The translations under genes were made by a program, and so were the position numbers. Below are positions 54,265 through 63,521 of a stretch of DNA of 64,000 bases, piece after piece (within the stretch, counting starts at the first letter, position 1; the number at the start of each line of letters is the position of its first letter). Origin of the DNA: Acetobacterium wieringae (GTDB lineage: Bacteria > Bacillota > Clostridia > Eubacteriales > Eubacteriaceae); the NCBI RefSeq assembly GCF_001766835.1, contig NZ_LKEU01000009.1, positions 27,736 to 91,735 of the forward strand. The letters run 5' to 3'. The notes beneath the pieces were generated by a model. It searched no databases, was not told the origin of the DNA, and saw nothing but the letters and a program-made list of their open reading frames with translations.

Positions 54265-55653
54265 ATGCCAGTTAATTCATTTGAAGATTATCCAATGTCC
54301 TGGAAACCCGTCCTGAATCATCAGGTAAAACCCTTGTACCTCTCCCTGGCCCGGCAAATGGAGCAAGACATCAAAACCGGGAAGCTCTTACCGGGAACAA
54401 AGCTGCCACCGCAGCGGGAACTGGCAGATTTTCTGGATATTAATGTCAGCACCGTCTCCAAGGCCTGCAAGGTTTGTGAGTTAAAAGGGCTCCTCAGTGC
54501 TACTGTCGGGAGTGGCACCTTTGTGTCCTTCGATGCCCTGGCTAATGCTTATCTGCTGCCAGATGATAAACCCCGGAATCTGATTGAGTTGGGCGCAGTT
54601 TTTCCGGATACAGCCACCTTTTCGCCACTCATTGGTTGTTTGAAAGATATGCTTAACGAAGCTGATGCCGATAAACTATTTAATTACAGCCGACCCAACG
54701 CAAATATCTGGTTGAAAGATACGGCAGTGAAGCTGATGGAAAAAGGAGGATTTTGTCCAGCACCGGCAAACATCTTGTTTTCCAACGGTGGTCAAAACGC
54801 CATATCAGCCATTCTGGCTGGACTATGCCGTCATGGTGACAAAATCGGAGCTGATCCCCACACCTATTCCGGGCTTAAAACGACTGCTTCAATGTTGGGG
54901 ATACAGCTGATTCCCATTCGTCATCGTGATGGGGAAATGGATGGTGATGCACTGATGGATAGCTGTCGCAATGAAAACATTAAGGGGATTTATCTGATTC
55001 CGGATCATCACAATCCCACCACTCATACGATGTCCATTGACCGTCGTCGTGCGTTGGCAGAGATTGCCAGAGAGCAGAATATTTTTATCATCGAGGACGG
55101 GGCCTATCATTTACTGGCAGAAAATGCCCGGCCAGCCGTGGCATCCTTTGCTCCGGAGCAGACCATTTATATCGCCAGTATGTCAAAAACCCTGGCACCC
55201 GGTTTACGGATGGCCTATCTGTCGGTGCCCCAGGCCTATCGCAAACAAGTATCAAAGGCTTTGTATAACCTCAATATCTCCGTTTCGCCGCTAATGGCCG
55301 TGCTGGCAGCCCGGGTTATTGTCTCGGGCCAGCTGGATCAATTTATTAAAAGCCATCAGCAAAATGCCAGACAGCGCAATCAATTGGTAAATCGCACCCT
55401 CAGCGACTATCTCTGTCACGGCGACGAAACCAGCATCTTTCGGTGGCTGGAGTTGCCTGGGACGATAACCGGATCTGTTTTTGAGGCGCTGGCAATGGAG
55501 CAGGGGGTTCGGGTTTACGGTGCCGAGCGATTTACCGTCGGCAATAGTATCCCCAGTCGGGCAGTCCGGATGTCGGTCTGTGCTCCGGAAACCCTGGCTG
55601 AATTGGAACAGGGACTGATCATATTAAAAAACCTTCTGGATGATTGCTGTTAA
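54265..55653 (+). CDS. MocR-type regulator (GntR HTH fused to aminotransferase domain)
   Basis: Protein of 462 residues with an N-terminal GntR winged helix (KLPPQRELADFLDINVSTVSKACKVCELKGL) and a type-I aminotransferase-like domain. The PLP lysine region is SMSKTLAPGLRMAYL. MocR proteins are transcription regulators that sense PLP or amino compounds. It lies directly upstream of azlCD, transcribed in the same direction, so control of branched-chain amino acid export is a reasonable guess. It has a GGAGTTAGAG ribosome binding site and terminators on both sides. Confidence 0.92.
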   Translation: MPVNSFEDYPMSWKPVLNHQVKPLYLSLARQMEQDIKTGKLLPGTKLPPQRELADFLDINVSTVSKACKVCELKGLLSATVGSGTFVSFDALANAYLLPDDKPRNLIELGAVFPDTATFSPLIGCLKDMLNEADADKLFNYSRPNANIWLKDTAVKLMEKGGFCPAPANILFSNGGQNAISAILAGLCRHGDKIGADPHTYSGLKTTASMLGIQLIPIRHRDGEMDGDALMDSCRNENIKGIYLIPDHHNPTTHTMSIDRRRALAEIAREQNIFIIEDGAYHLLAENARPAVASFAPEQTIYIASMSKTLAPGLRMAYLSVPQAYRKQVSKALYNLNISVSPLMAVLAARVIVSGQLDQFIKSHQQNARQRNQLVNRTLSDYLCHGDETSIFRWLELPGTITGSVFEALAMEQGVRVYGAERFTVGNSIPSRAVRMSVCAPETLAELEQGLIILKNLLDDCC

Positions 55654-55657
55654 TTTG

Positions 55658-55694
55658 TACGCCATACATTTAATTTATTGTATGGCGTATTTTT
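55658..55694 (+). terminator. Intrinsic terminator after the MocR gene
   Basis: TACGCCATACA is an exact inverted repeat of TGTATGGCGTA around a ten-base loop, with five T residues after it. Confidence 0.88.
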
Positions 55695-55743
55695 GCGTGT
55701 TAAAATAAAGCAAAAATCGCACTAAATAGTAAGGGGGTGTCTC

Positions 55744-56493
55744 ATGAAGAGTTTTATTTTTGCTTTTAAACAAACAATTCCGGTGTTGTTTCCATATTTG
55801 TTTATTGGGATCGCTTTTGGCGTTTTGATGGATGAGGCGGGTTATACCGCGGGGTGGTCACTCATTTCGGGTCTTTTTATTTATGCCGGATCGATGCAGA
55901 TCGTGATGGTTTCGCTGCTTACCGCTGGCGCTTCACTGGGTACCATTGCGATGATGACTTTTTTTGTCAATGCCCGGCATATTTTTTATGGTCTTGCCTT
56001 TATTGAGCGATTCCGGAAGATGGGACGAAAGTATCCATATATGGTTGTAACCTTGACTGATGAGGTGTACTCCATCCTGTGTAATATTAAATATCCAGTG
56101 GATGTGGATGCCCGGCAGAGTGATTTCTATATAACCCTGATTCTGCATCTGGTCTGGATTTTAAGCTGTCTGGCAGGGGCTCTATTTGGACAGTTGATCC
56201 CCTATGATCTGACTGGAATCGAATTTTCTGCGACGGCTTTTTTTATTACCGTCTGCATGAATCAGTGGAAGTCGATGAATTCACACTGGCCAGCTCTTAC
56301 CGGGTTAATCAGCGCCGTGGTATTTTATACTATTCTGGGCCCCAATCAGTTTATTTTGCCAGCCTTAACCCTCAGTGTGCTGGTGCTGATTATGATGAAA
56401 CCGAGATTAACAGCTGGACAAAAAATGCAACCGGTAAAAGAGTGTAAGCCAGCGTCAATTGATGGGGCGGAGGAGATCATCTATGAATACTAA
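55744..56493 (+). CDS. azlC: Branched-chain amino acid exporter large subunit AzlC
   Basis: Membrane protein of 249 residues with about six to seven hydrophobic segments and the family segments YLFIGIAFGVLMDEAGY, FIYAGSMQIVMVSLLTAGAS and FVNARHIFYGLAF. AzlC and AzlD together export branched-chain amino acids or their analogues. Its end overlaps azlD by 11 bases. The ribosome binding site is AAGGGGGTG. Confidence 0.93.
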   Translation: MKSFIFAFKQTIPVLFPYLFIGIAFGVLMDEAGYTAGWSLISGLFIYAGSMQIVMVSLLTAGASLGTIAMMTFFVNARHIFYGLAFIERFRKMGRKYPYMVVTLTDEVYSILCNIKYPVDVDARQSDFYITLILHLVWILSCLAGALFGQLIPYDLTGIEFSATAFFITVCMNQWKSMNSHWPALTGLISAVVFYTILGPNQFILPALTLSVLVLIMMKPRLTAGQKMQPVKECKPASIDGAEEIIYEY

Positions 56494-56827
56494 CTGGATC
56501 AGCACCATCGAAGCATTGGCAGTGGTAGCGCTGGTAACGATTTTTACCCGAGCACTGCCGTTCCTGTTTTTTGGCGGCAAAAAAAAATTACCAGATACGG
56601 TCAGCTATCTGGGAACGGTTTTACCGGCAGCAATCATGATTATATTGGTGGTTTTTTGTTTGCGAAATACGATTTTGACTGCTTATCCCTATGGATTAGC
56701 AGAGCTATTAAGTGTGGCTGCGGTGATTATTGTTCATTGCCTCAGAAATAATGTTTTTTTAAGCATTGCTGCCGGAACAGGACTGTATATGGTATTAATT
56801 CGAACGCTGTTTTTGATCGGCAGCTGA
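56483..56827 (+). CDS. azlD: Branched-chain amino acid exporter small subunit AzlD
   Basis: Small membrane protein of 114 residues with three to four helices and the AzlD pattern TRALPFLFFGGKKKLPDTVSYLGTVLPAAIM. The frame extends upstream to 56459, but ATG 56483 follows GGAGGAGATC at suitable spacing and fits the family length. It overlaps azlC and functions with it. Confidence 0.92.
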   Translation: MNTNWISTIEALAVVALVTIFTRALPFLFFGGKKKLPDTVSYLGTVLPAAIMIILVVFCLRNTILTAYPYGLAELLSVAAVIIVHCLRNNVFLSIAAGTGLYMVLIRTLFLIGS

Positions 56828-56900
56828 CTGCTTGGGTGACTTCATCTATTTGGTTGATCAGAAAAATGTGTAAATTATTACCCAACGAGCCGTTTTAATA

Positions 56901-56929
56901 TTTATTAACTGCTCTCGATGCGATATAAT
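56901..56929 (+). promoter_or_regulatory. Candidate promoter for the MORN lipoprotein gene
   Basis: TTTATT (56901-56906), 17-base spacer, TATAAT (56924-56929), 62 bases before the ATG. Confidence 0.5.
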
Positions 56930-56991
56930 GAAATCATAATTCTTGATTAGCTGAGACAGCAGAAAAGGATGCAAAAAAATAGGGGGAACAA

Positions 56992-57411
56992 ATGAGCACA
57001 AAGATGATTTCAAGATTAGTTACGTTATTAATGGTGTCAAGTCTGCTGTTGATAACCAGTGGTTGCGTTCGCACCCATACTTTTGGTGGTGGCGTCTATA
57101 CCGGAGAATGGAAAAATGGCATGCCGAACGGTTACGGCAAGTTTGAGTATTCTGAGAATGTGATCTATGAAGGCGAATGGAAGGATGGCAAGCTGCATGG
57201 CCAGGGGACAGCCACTGGATATGAGGGAACAAAATTTCAGGGCGAATGGAAGTATGGCAAGCTGGATGGTTACGGAACCAAGACGGATCAGGGCAACACC
57301 TATGTGGGGGAGTTTAAAGAAGGCATGATGCATGGAAAAGGTACGCTGACCATGGCTGACGGAACCACTTATGTGGGAACTTTTGCCAATGATCAATACG
57401 TGGGGCCGTAA
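56992..57411 (+). CDS. MORN-repeat lipoprotein
   Basis: Protein of 139 residues with a lipoprotein signal (LLLITSGC, lipid Cys25) followed by about five MORN repeats, seen as YTGEWKNGMPNGYGKFEY, YEGEWKDGKLHGQGT, FQGEWKYGKLDGYGT, YVGEFKEGMMHGKGTL and YVGTFANDQY. MORN repeats form elongated beta-sheets that often mediate contacts with lipids or proteins. It is anchored on the outer face of the membrane. Its job is unknown and it stands alone with its own promoter and terminator. Confidence 0.9.
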   Translation: MSTKMISRLVTLLMVSSLLLITSGCVRTHTFGGGVYTGEWKNGMPNGYGKFEYSENVIYEGEWKDGKLHGQGTATGYEGTKFQGEWKYGKLDGYGTKTDQGNTYVGEFKEGMMHGKGTLTMADGTTYVGTFANDQYVGP

Positions 57412-57430
57412 GTAATCGAGACAGTGATTT

Positions 57431-57462
57431 AAAACAGCATGATTTTTTCATGCTGTTTTTTT
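57431..57462 (+). terminator. Intrinsic terminator after the MORN gene
   Basis: AAAACAGCATGA pairs with TCATGCTGTTTT and runs into further T residues. Confidence 0.88.
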
Positions 57463-57472
57463 ATAATCATTC

Positions 57473-57501
57473 TTGACAGCAGCGACAAACTAGTGTAGAC
57501 T
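57473..57501 (+). promoter_or_regulatory. Sigma-A promoter for the TrmB-lysA operon
   Basis: TTGACA (57473-57478), 17-base spacer, TAGACT (57496-57501). The start of transcription would lie about 90 bases before the regulator gene. A short imperfect palindrome (CTTACTAAGTAG) just after the -10 could be a repressor site. Confidence 0.65.
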
Positions 57502-57598
57502 TACTAAGTAGGAACACTATATATTGCACACGTTAAAAAACGGAACTGGTGATTAAAGTGTTATGGTAAAAGTGCCAACAGACTAGTAATAAGGACTG

Positions 57599-58303
57599 AT
57601 GATTATGGAGATAGTTGAACGACTGACACAATTTGGGCTGACCCGCCATGAGGCGGTGATTTATTTAACCCTGCTGTCCGAAGGCGATTTGAACGGGTAT
57701 GAGGTGGCCAAGACGACCGGTATCTCAAGATCCAATGCCTATACCTCGCTGGCGTCCCTGGTAGAAAAAGGGGGGGCTTACGTGATCGAGGAAGCAACCA
57801 TCCGTTATACCCCGGTAGCTATTTCTGAATTCTGTGACAATAAGATTCGAAAGCTCCAGGCTGCCAGGCAGGAGCTGATTGATACCATTCCCCGCAAACG
57901 GGATGCGGTGGAAGGTTATATCACCATCAAAGGAGAAGGGAATATCCTTAATAAACTGCGCAATATGATTCTGGAAGCCCGGGAGCGGGTATACATTTCG
58001 GTACCTGGTCAGATTCTGGAAACCGTAACCCCGGATATAGAAGCAGCGATTGACCGGGGCATCAAGATGGTGATCATCACCAATGGAGCCTGGGCGCTGG
58101 CAGGAACGATTATTCATCGTTCCGATCAACCCCTCCAACAGATTCGGCTGATTGCCGATTCAACCAATGTCCTTACTGGAGATATCAATAATGGCGAGTA
58201 TTCCACCTGCCTTTACTCCCGGAAGCAGAATTTGGTGGATTTGTTTAAAGATGCGATGAAAAATGAAATAAAGCTGATTGAAATGACGAAAGGAAATCAA
58301 TAA
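57599..58303 (+). CDS. TrmB-family transcriptional regulator
   Basis: Protein of 234 residues with an N-terminal TrmB winged helix (LTQFGLTRHEAVIYLTLLSEGDLNGYEVAKTTG, then GISRSNAYTSLASLVEKGG) and a C-terminal phospholipase-D-like effector domain with YISVPGQ and VIITNGAW. TrmB proteins are best known as sugar-responsive regulators in archaea and some bacteria. It is followed one base later by lysA, so control of lysine or diaminopimelate synthesis is inferred from context. Confidence 0.88.
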   Translation: MIMEIVERLTQFGLTRHEAVIYLTLLSEGDLNGYEVAKTTGISRSNAYTSLASLVEKGGAYVIEEATIRYTPVAISEFCDNKIRKLQAARQELIDTIPRKRDAVEGYITIKGEGNILNKLRNMILEARERVYISVPGQILETVTPDIEAAIDRGIKMVIITNGAWALAGTIIHRSDQPLQQIRLIADSTNVLTGDINNGEYSTCLYSRKQNLVDLFKDAMKNEIKLIEMTKGNQ

Positions 58304-58304
58304 T

Positions 58305-59558
58305 ATGAAAAAAACGTTTGTTAACAAAGAAAAGTTAGAAGCAATTGTCAAACAATACCCAACTCCATTCCATCTGTATGATGAAAAAGGTATCCGCGAA
58401 AATGTTCGTAACCTCCAGGAGGCATTTTCCTGGAATAAGGGTTATAAAGAATACTTTGCCGTTAAAGCGACGCCCAACCCGACTATTTTGCAGATATTAA
58501 AAGAAGAAGGCTGTGGGGTTGACTGCTCATCCTATACGGAACTGATGATGTCAGATACAGTTGGTTTTGCTGGTGAGGATATCATGTTTACCTCCAATGT
58601 GACGCCTCGGGAAGATTTTGTTTTAGCACGAAAGCTTAATGCCCTGATTACCCTGGATGATATTACCCATATTGACTTTCTGGAAGAGGTGGCAGGACTG
58701 CCGGAAACGATCAGCTGCCGCTTTAATCCCGGTGGCGACTTTGTTATCGATAACGCCATTATGGATACTCCCCAGGTGGCTAAATATGGTTTCACCCGGG
58801 AACAGATGTCAGAAGGATTTGCGATCTTAAAAGATAAAGGCGTTAAGCATTTTGGAATTCATGCTTTTTTAGCCAGCAACACCATTGCCAATGAATACTA
58901 TCCGGCTTTGGCCCGGATTCTGTTTCAGACGGCGGTGGAGCTGAATCAGGAAACGGGGGCTCACATTGCCTTTATCAACCTGTCCGGTGGGGTTGGGATT
59001 CCCTATCTGCCCGATCAGCAACCCACCGATATTTATGAAGTCGGCCGGGGCGTTCAAAAAGCCTTTGAAGAAATACTGGTACCGGCTGGCATGGGCGATA
59101 TTGCCATCTACACTGAACTCGGCCGTTTTGTACTGGGACCATTTGGTCATCTGATTACCACTGCCCTCCATGAAAAACATACCCACAAAGAATATATTGG
59201 TCTTGATGCCTGTGCGGCTAACCTGATGCGACCGGCCATGTATGGGGCCTATCATCACATCACCGTGATGGGTAAGGAAGATGCCCCCTTGGATCACGTT
59301 TACGATGTCACCGGGGGCTTATGTGAAAATAACGACAAGTTCGCCATCGACCGCAAGCTTCCTAAAATTGATATCGGTGATCTGGTGGTTCTTCACGATA
59401 CTGGGGCCCACGGTTTTGCCATGGGCTACAACTACAACGGCAAGCTGCGTTCTGCAGAAGTACTGCTAAAAGAAGATGGCAGCACCGAACTGATCCGTCG
59501 GGCTGAAACCCCAGCGGACTATTTCGCCACCCTGGATTTTTCCAAGTGGAAAAAGTAG
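58305..59558 (+). CDS. lysA: Diaminopimelate decarboxylase (LysA-like)
   Basis: Fold-type III PLP enzyme of 417 residues that decarboxylates meso-diaminopimelate to lysine. The PLP lysine is in YFAVKATPNPTIL, followed by GCGVDCSSYTEL, the glycine-rich phosphate site NLSGGVGIPY, ELGRFVLGPFG and the substrate Cys region GGLCENNDKF. It differs from the best-known LysA proteins in detail, and a related amino acid decarboxylase cannot be wholly excluded. The dapL gene just downstream supports the lysine pathway. Confidence 0.88.
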   Translation: MKKTFVNKEKLEAIVKQYPTPFHLYDEKGIRENVRNLQEAFSWNKGYKEYFAVKATPNPTILQILKEEGCGVDCSSYTELMMSDTVGFAGEDIMFTSNVTPREDFVLARKLNALITLDDITHIDFLEEVAGLPETISCRFNPGGDFVIDNAIMDTPQVAKYGFTREQMSEGFAILKDKGVKHFGIHAFLASNTIANEYYPALARILFQTAVELNQETGAHIAFINLSGGVGIPYLPDQQPTDIYEVGRGVQKAFEEILVPAGMGDIAIYTELGRFVLGPFGHLITTALHEKHTHKEYIGLDACAANLMRPAMYGAYHHITVMGKEDAPLDHVYDVTGGLCENNDKFAIDRKLPKIDIGDLVVLHDTGAHGFAMGYNYNGKLRSAEVLLKEDGSTELIRRAETPADYFATLDFSKWKK

Positions 59559-59591
59559 TTTTAAATAGTAACACTAATATTAAAAAACTGA

Positions 59592-59689
59592 GTACCTAAA
59601 AATGTTACATCATGTTGTATGCATCAGGGCGAACAGGTCATTGACCTGTTCGATCCTGCAGCATACAACAGATTAACATTTGTCGGTAC
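59592..59689. repeat. Long-hairpin repeat element, copy 1
   Basis: A 98-bp imperfect palindrome from GTACC to GGTAC. The arms share TGTTACATCATGTTGTATGC and its partner, and the centre is GAACAGGTCA-T-TGACCTGTTC. Its reverse complement matches the ends of the element at 63103-63286, so this is a repeat family. It separates lysA from dapL and has no open reading frame. Confidence 0.85.
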
Positions 59690-59750
59690 GGTTCTTTCAA
59701 GAGGACTTTATTAAATTATCAAGAGACGATAACGAAAGGAAAAAAATAAA

Positions 59751-60986
59751 ATGGCATTAATTAATGAAAATTATCTAAAACTACCTGGATCCTACCTATT
59801 TTCAGAAATCGCACGACGGGTGGAAGCTTATAAAGCGGCCAATCCGGAGGCAAACATCATTCGATTGGGGATTGGTGATGTGACGAAACCGCTACCCGAA
59901 GCAGTCATCACCGGCTTACATAGCGCAGTTGACGAAATGGCCAGCGAAAAGACATTTAAGGGCTATGGTCCGGAACAGGGCTATGATTTCCTGCTGGAAA
60001 AAATTATCGAGTTTGATTTTAAAGCCCGGGGCGTTGAACTGGCGGTGGACGAAATCTTTGTCAGTGACGGTTCCAAAAGTGACACTGCCAATTTTCAGGA
60101 AATCTTCAGTCAGAATACCAGAATTGCCATCACCGATCCGGTATACCCGGTCTATGTCGACAGCAACGTTATGGCTGGTCGAAGTGGCACCTTAGGTGCT
60201 GATGGCAAATGGAGCGACATGGTCTACATTCCCTGTACCGCTGAAAATGGCTTTGTTCCCCAATTACCAACCGAAAAGGTGGATCTGATCTATCTTTGTT
60301 TTCCCAATAACCCGACTGGCACCACCATTAATAAAACCGAACTGAAAAAGTGGGTGGATTATGCCAAAGCTAACCAGGCCATTATTCTGTATGACGCAGC
60401 TTATGAAGCCTATATTCAGGAAGATGATGTCCCTCATAGTATCTATGAGATCGAAGGTGCCAAAGCGGTTGCCATTGAATTCCGTAGTTTCTCCAAAAAT
60501 GCTGGCTTCACCGGAACCCGTTGCTCCTATGTGGTGGTGCCCAAAGAAGTGATGGGCTACACTGAAGCCGGGGAGCCGGTTGAAATCAATAAACTATGGA
60601 ACCGTCGCCACTGTACTAAATTCAATGGTGTGCCCTACATCATTCAAAAAGGCGCTGAAGCGGTGTATACCGAAGCCGGTCAAGCGCAGATTAAGGCTCT
60701 GGTGGCATACTATATGAATAACGCCAAGCTGATCCGTGAAGGGGTTGCCAGTACTGGCATTGAAGTTTTTGGCGGTGTCAATGCTCCCTATATCTGGCTG
60801 AAAACGCCAGAGGGCATGGATTCATGGAGCTTCTTTGACAAACTCCTCACCGAGGTCAACATTGTCGGAACCCCTGGTGTGGGCTTTGGTCCCAGCGGTG
60901 AAGGCTATTTCCGACTAACCGCTTTCGGCAGCAAAGAAAACACTGAAGAAGCGATCCGACGTTTCACCACCGAATTTAAATTATAA
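59751..60986 (+). CDS. dapL: LL-diaminopimelate aminotransferase
   Basis: Fold-type I PLP enzyme of 411 residues that converts tetrahydrodipicolinate straight to LL-diaminopimelate. The start [61 protein letters not shown] and the PLP lysine site [12 protein letters not shown] are diagnostic of DapL. The pathway variant occurs in plants, Chlamydia, some archaea and several Clostridia. It follows lysA behind a long-hairpin repeat. The ribosome binding site is GAAAGGAAAAAA. Confidence 0.95.
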   Translation: MALINENYLKLPGSYLFSEIARRVEAYKAANPEANIIRLGIGDVTKPLPEAVITGLHSAVDEMASEKTFKGYGPEQGYDFLLEKIIEFDFKARGVELAVDEIFVSDGSKSDTANFQEIFSQNTRIAITDPVYPVYVDSNVMAGRSGTLGADGKWSDMVYIPCTAENGFVPQLPTEKVDLIYLCFPNNPTGTTINKTELKKWVDYAKANQAIILYDAAYEAYIQEDDVPHSIYEIEGAKAVAIEFRSFSKNAGFTGTRCSYVVVPKEVMGYTEAGEPVEINKLWNRRHCTKFNGVPYIIQKGAEAVYTEAGQAQIKALVAYYMNNAKLIREGVASTGIEVFGGVNAPYIWLKTPEGMDSWSFFDKLLTEVNIVGTPGVGFGPSGEGYFRLTAFGSKENTEEAIRRFTTEFKL

Positions 60987-61004
60987 GATCCTGCTAAACA
61001 AAAG

Positions 61005-61039
61005 ATGCCCGGCAACAATGCTTGTCCGGGCATTTTTTA
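61005..61039 (+). terminator. Intrinsic terminator after dapL
   Basis: ATGCCCGG pairs with CCGGGCAT around a 13-base loop, followed by six T residues. Confidence 0.88.
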
Positions 61040-61095
61040 TAGGACGGTTACTTGTCTCTGAGCAGTCACTCAGCCTTAAAAAATCATTAAAAGTG

Positions 61096-61124
61096 TTGAC
61101 ACTTTTCATAAAGTTACTTACAAT
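61096..61124 (+). promoter_or_regulatory. Sigma-A promoter for htpG
   Basis: Consensus TTGACA (61096-61101), 17-base spacer, TACAAT (61119-61124). The CIRCE operator begins five bases after the -10, over the expected start of transcription. Confidence 0.85.
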
Positions 61125-61128
61125 ATTG

Positions 61129-61155
61129 TTAGCACTCTTTCAGAAAGAGTGCTAA
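61129..61155. promoter_or_regulatory. CIRCE operator (HrcA binding site)
   Basis: TTAGCACTC, nine bases, GAGTGCTAA: an exact match to the CIRCE consensus. The palindrome extends outward through ATATTG and CAATAT. HrcA binding here would block the htpG promoter until heat or misfolding stress titrates it away. Confidence 0.95.
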
Positions 61156-61184
61156 CAATATACAAAATGAAGAAGAGGTATGTT

Positions 61185-63080
61185 ATGGAAAAGAAGCAGT
61201 TTAAATCTGAATCCAAGCGTCTGATGGATTTGATGATCAATTCAATTTATACTAATAAAGAAATTTTTCTACGGGAATTGATTTCAAATGCATCGGATGC
61301 CATCGACAAGGTTTATTACAAAACATTAACCGACAAAGATAAAACCTTTAATAAGGACGACTACTATATCCGGATTCATCCCGACAAGGACAACCGTACT
61401 CTGACCATTGAAGACACCGGGATCGGAATGACCGAAGCGGAACTGGACGACAATCTGGGAACCATTGCCAAAAGCGGTTCCAGCGATTTCAAAAGCGAAC
61501 AGGAAATGGAAGAAGATTTCGACATCATCGGTCAGTTTGGAGTCGGCTTCTATTCGGCCTTTATGGTAGCTGACAAGGTTACCGTGGAAACCAAGGCGGT
61601 TGATTCCGAACAGTCCTATATATGGGTTTCAGAAGGGGCTGACGGTTATACCATCGAACCGGGAACCCGCAAAACCCATGGTTCTAAAATTACCCTGCAT
61701 CTCAAAGAAAATACCGAAGACAACAACTACGATGATTATCTGGAGCCTTACCGAATCCGTCATCTGGTGGAACATTACTCCAATTTTATCCGCTACCCGA
61801 TTAAAATGGTGGTTGAAAATAGTCGCATTAAAGAAGAAACCAAAGACAGCGATAATCCGGAATACGAAACCTATCTGTCGGATGATGTGCTGAACTCAAT
61901 GATCCCGATCTGGCGCAAAAATAAAAATGAGCTTACCGATGAAGACTACAACAATTTCTATCATGACAAACGACTGGGCTTTGATGCCCCGTTGGCCCAT
62001 GTTCACCTCAGTATTGAAGGGGCCATGAGCTACAAGGCGATTCTTTATATTCCCGGTCAGGCGCCTTTTGACTACTACACCCGGGATTATGAAAAAGGTC
62101 TGGAGCTTTATTCCAACGGTGTCCTGATTATGGAAAAATGCAGTGAGCTGCTGCCGGATTACTTCAGCTTTGTCAAAGGGGTGGTGGACTCGGAAGATAT
62201 TTCCCTGAATATTTCTCGGGAAATGCTCCAACAGGATCGTCAGCTGCGACTGATCAGCCGCAAAATCGATTCCCGAATTTCTGAAGAACTCAAAAAAATG
62301 CAGGAAAACGATCGGGAAACCTATGAAAAATTCTTTAAAGCCTTTGGTAACCAGATCAAGGTGGGTACCTATGATAAATGGGGTCAGGACAAGGAAAAAC
62401 TGCAGGACTTCCTGCTCTTCTATTCATCCAAAGAAGGCAAGATGGTGACCCTCAAGGAATACGTGGAGCGGATGCCGGAAGACCAGAAATACATCTATTA
62501 TGCCACCGGCTCATCGGTCAGCCAGCTGGAAAAACTGCCCCAGGTTTCGATCATCAAAGACAAGGATTATGAGATCCTGTATTTAACCGAAACCATTGAT
62601 GAGTTTGTCACTCAGACCTTAAGACAATACGGCGAAAAAGAATTCCGTTCCGTATCCAGCCAGAATCTGGGACTGGAGGCACCGGAAGAAGATCAGAAAG
62701 ATGATGCTGAGCAGACTTCCGAAATGGATGAAAAGCTGTTGGCAAAAATGAAAGAACTGATCGGTGATGAGGTGGTCAAGGTTAAAACCACCGCTCATTT
62801 AAAAGATGACGTGGCCTATCTGTCCACTGAAGGGGATCTGTCCATTGAAATGGAAATGACCTTAAACACCATGCCCCAGGGTGGCGATGTGAAGGCCAAG
62901 AAAGTGCTGGAAATCAACAAAAACCATCCGGTTTATGAAAAACTGAAAACTTTCTATGAAGCCGACGACGAGCAATTTGCCCTTTACACCGAACTGCTTT
63001 ACAATCAAGCCCGCCTGATTGCCGGACTGCCACTGGACGATGTGGTGGCCTTTACCAAAAATATCAGCAAGCTGATGTAA
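61185..63080 (+). CDS. htpG: Chaperone protein HtpG (Hsp90)
   Basis: Bacterial Hsp90 of 631 residues. The N-terminal ATP site shows [26 protein letters not shown], and [17 protein letters not shown]. The middle domain has [20 protein letters not shown] and LNISREMLQ. The C-terminal dimerisation domain ends near LIAGLPLDD. The frame is open back to 61149, inside the CIRCE element; ATG 61185 with GAAGAGG upstream is the true start. It is a single-gene unit under CIRCE control. Confidence 0.97.
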   Translation: MEKKQFKSESKRLMDLMINSIYTNKEIFLRELISNASDAIDKVYYKTLTDKDKTFNKDDYYIRIHPDKDNRTLTIEDTGIGMTEAELDDNLGTIAKSGSSDFKSEQEMEEDFDIIGQFGVGFYSAFMVADKVTVETKAVDSEQSYIWVSEGADGYTIEPGTRKTHGSKITLHLKENTEDNNYDDYLEPYRIRHLVEHYSNFIRYPIKMVVENSRIKEETKDSDNPEYETYLSDDVLNSMIPIWRKNKNELTDEDYNNFYHDKRLGFDAPLAHVHLSIEGAMSYKAILYIPGQAPFDYYTRDYEKGLELYSNGVLIMEKCSELLPDYFSFVKGVVDSEDISLNISREMLQQDRQLRLISRKIDSRISEELKKMQENDRETYEKFFKAFGNQIKVGTYDKWGQDKEKLQDFLLFYSSKEGKMVTLKEYVERMPEDQKYIYYATGSSVSQLEKLPQVSIIKDKDYEILYLTETIDEFVTQTLRQYGEKEFRSVSSQNLGLEAPEEDQKDDAEQTSEMDEKLLAKMKELIGDEVVKVKTTAHLKDDVAYLSTEGDLSIEMEMTLNTMPQGGDVKAKKVLEINKNHPVYEKLKTFYEADDEQFALYTELLYNQARLIAGLPLDDVVAFTKNISKLM

Positions 63081-63102
63081 TCAGAGATTCGCTTGAGATA
63101 CC

Positions 63103-63286
63103 GTACCGATCAATTGTTAATCTGTTGTTTGCTGCAGAATCGGACACTAATAAGAAATTATAAATTTCTTATTAGTCGCAGGCAGTCGCCAACTACAAGC
63201 CAGCTTGTGATTGGCTCGTTGCCTTTGCGCAGGCTATCGCCGTGTCCGCTCTGATGCAAACAACATGATCTAACAATTGTCGGTAC
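63103..63286. repeat. Long-hairpin repeat element, copy 2
   Basis: A 184-bp element from GTACC to GGTAC whose arms (AATTGTTAATCTGTTGTTTGC and its partner, GGACAC with GTGTCC) match the reverse complement of the copy at 59592. The centre is different and longer. It contains a perfect ACTAATAAGAAATT palindrome and a second stem around AAGCCAGCTTGT. No reading frame or terminator T run is present. Confidence 0.85.
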
Positions 63287-63346
63287 TACGTTATTGCTAA
63301 TTTACCTTATTTTCAATCACAACAATTACCGAGATGCCAGTGCTAT

Positions 63347-63375
63347 TTGACAAGTGCTGGCAATTTTGCTACACT
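63347..63375 (+). promoter_or_regulatory. Strong sigma-A promoter left of the insertion sequence
   Basis: TTGACA (63347-63352), 17-base spacer, TACACT (63370-63375), reading toward the insertion sequence and antisense to its transposase gene. Confidence 0.65.
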
Positions 63376-63403
63376 AATAGCAGTAACTGAAAGGCATAGC
63401 AGG

Positions 63404-63475
63404 ATGATTTTAACAATTGGAATTGTCAATAATAGTTCAGTCAAAACACGCAAGGAATTTTCCAAGCCCCTATAG
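63404..63475 (+). pseudogene. Possible start of a gene cut off by the insertion sequence
   Basis: An ATG 29 bases after a good promoter opens a 23-codon frame (MILTIGIVNNSSVKTRKEF, then SKPL and stop). The frame may be the 5' end of a gene interrupted by the IS3-type element whose transposase begins 47 bases further on. The exact IS end is not recognisable, so how many of these codons belong to the host is uncertain. Confidence 0.35.
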
Positions 63476-63521
63476 AATAGCCAGCCCTCATCGTCGGTAA
63501 CAATCATCAAAACTTTGAATG

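Noticed and set aside
59559..59750. Lysine riboswitch between lysA and dapL
   Set aside because: The hairpin lacks the lysine-box core and recurs after htpG, so it is a repeat element, not a pathway-specific switch.
61149..61184. Upstream GTG start for htpG
   Set aside because: It lies inside the CIRCE operator and would have no ribosome binding site; ATG 61185 has one.
63425..63521. Left terminal inverted repeat of the IS3-type element
   Set aside because: A TG-start candidate exists near 63433, but without the right end no inverted-repeat match can be shown, so no boundary is called.
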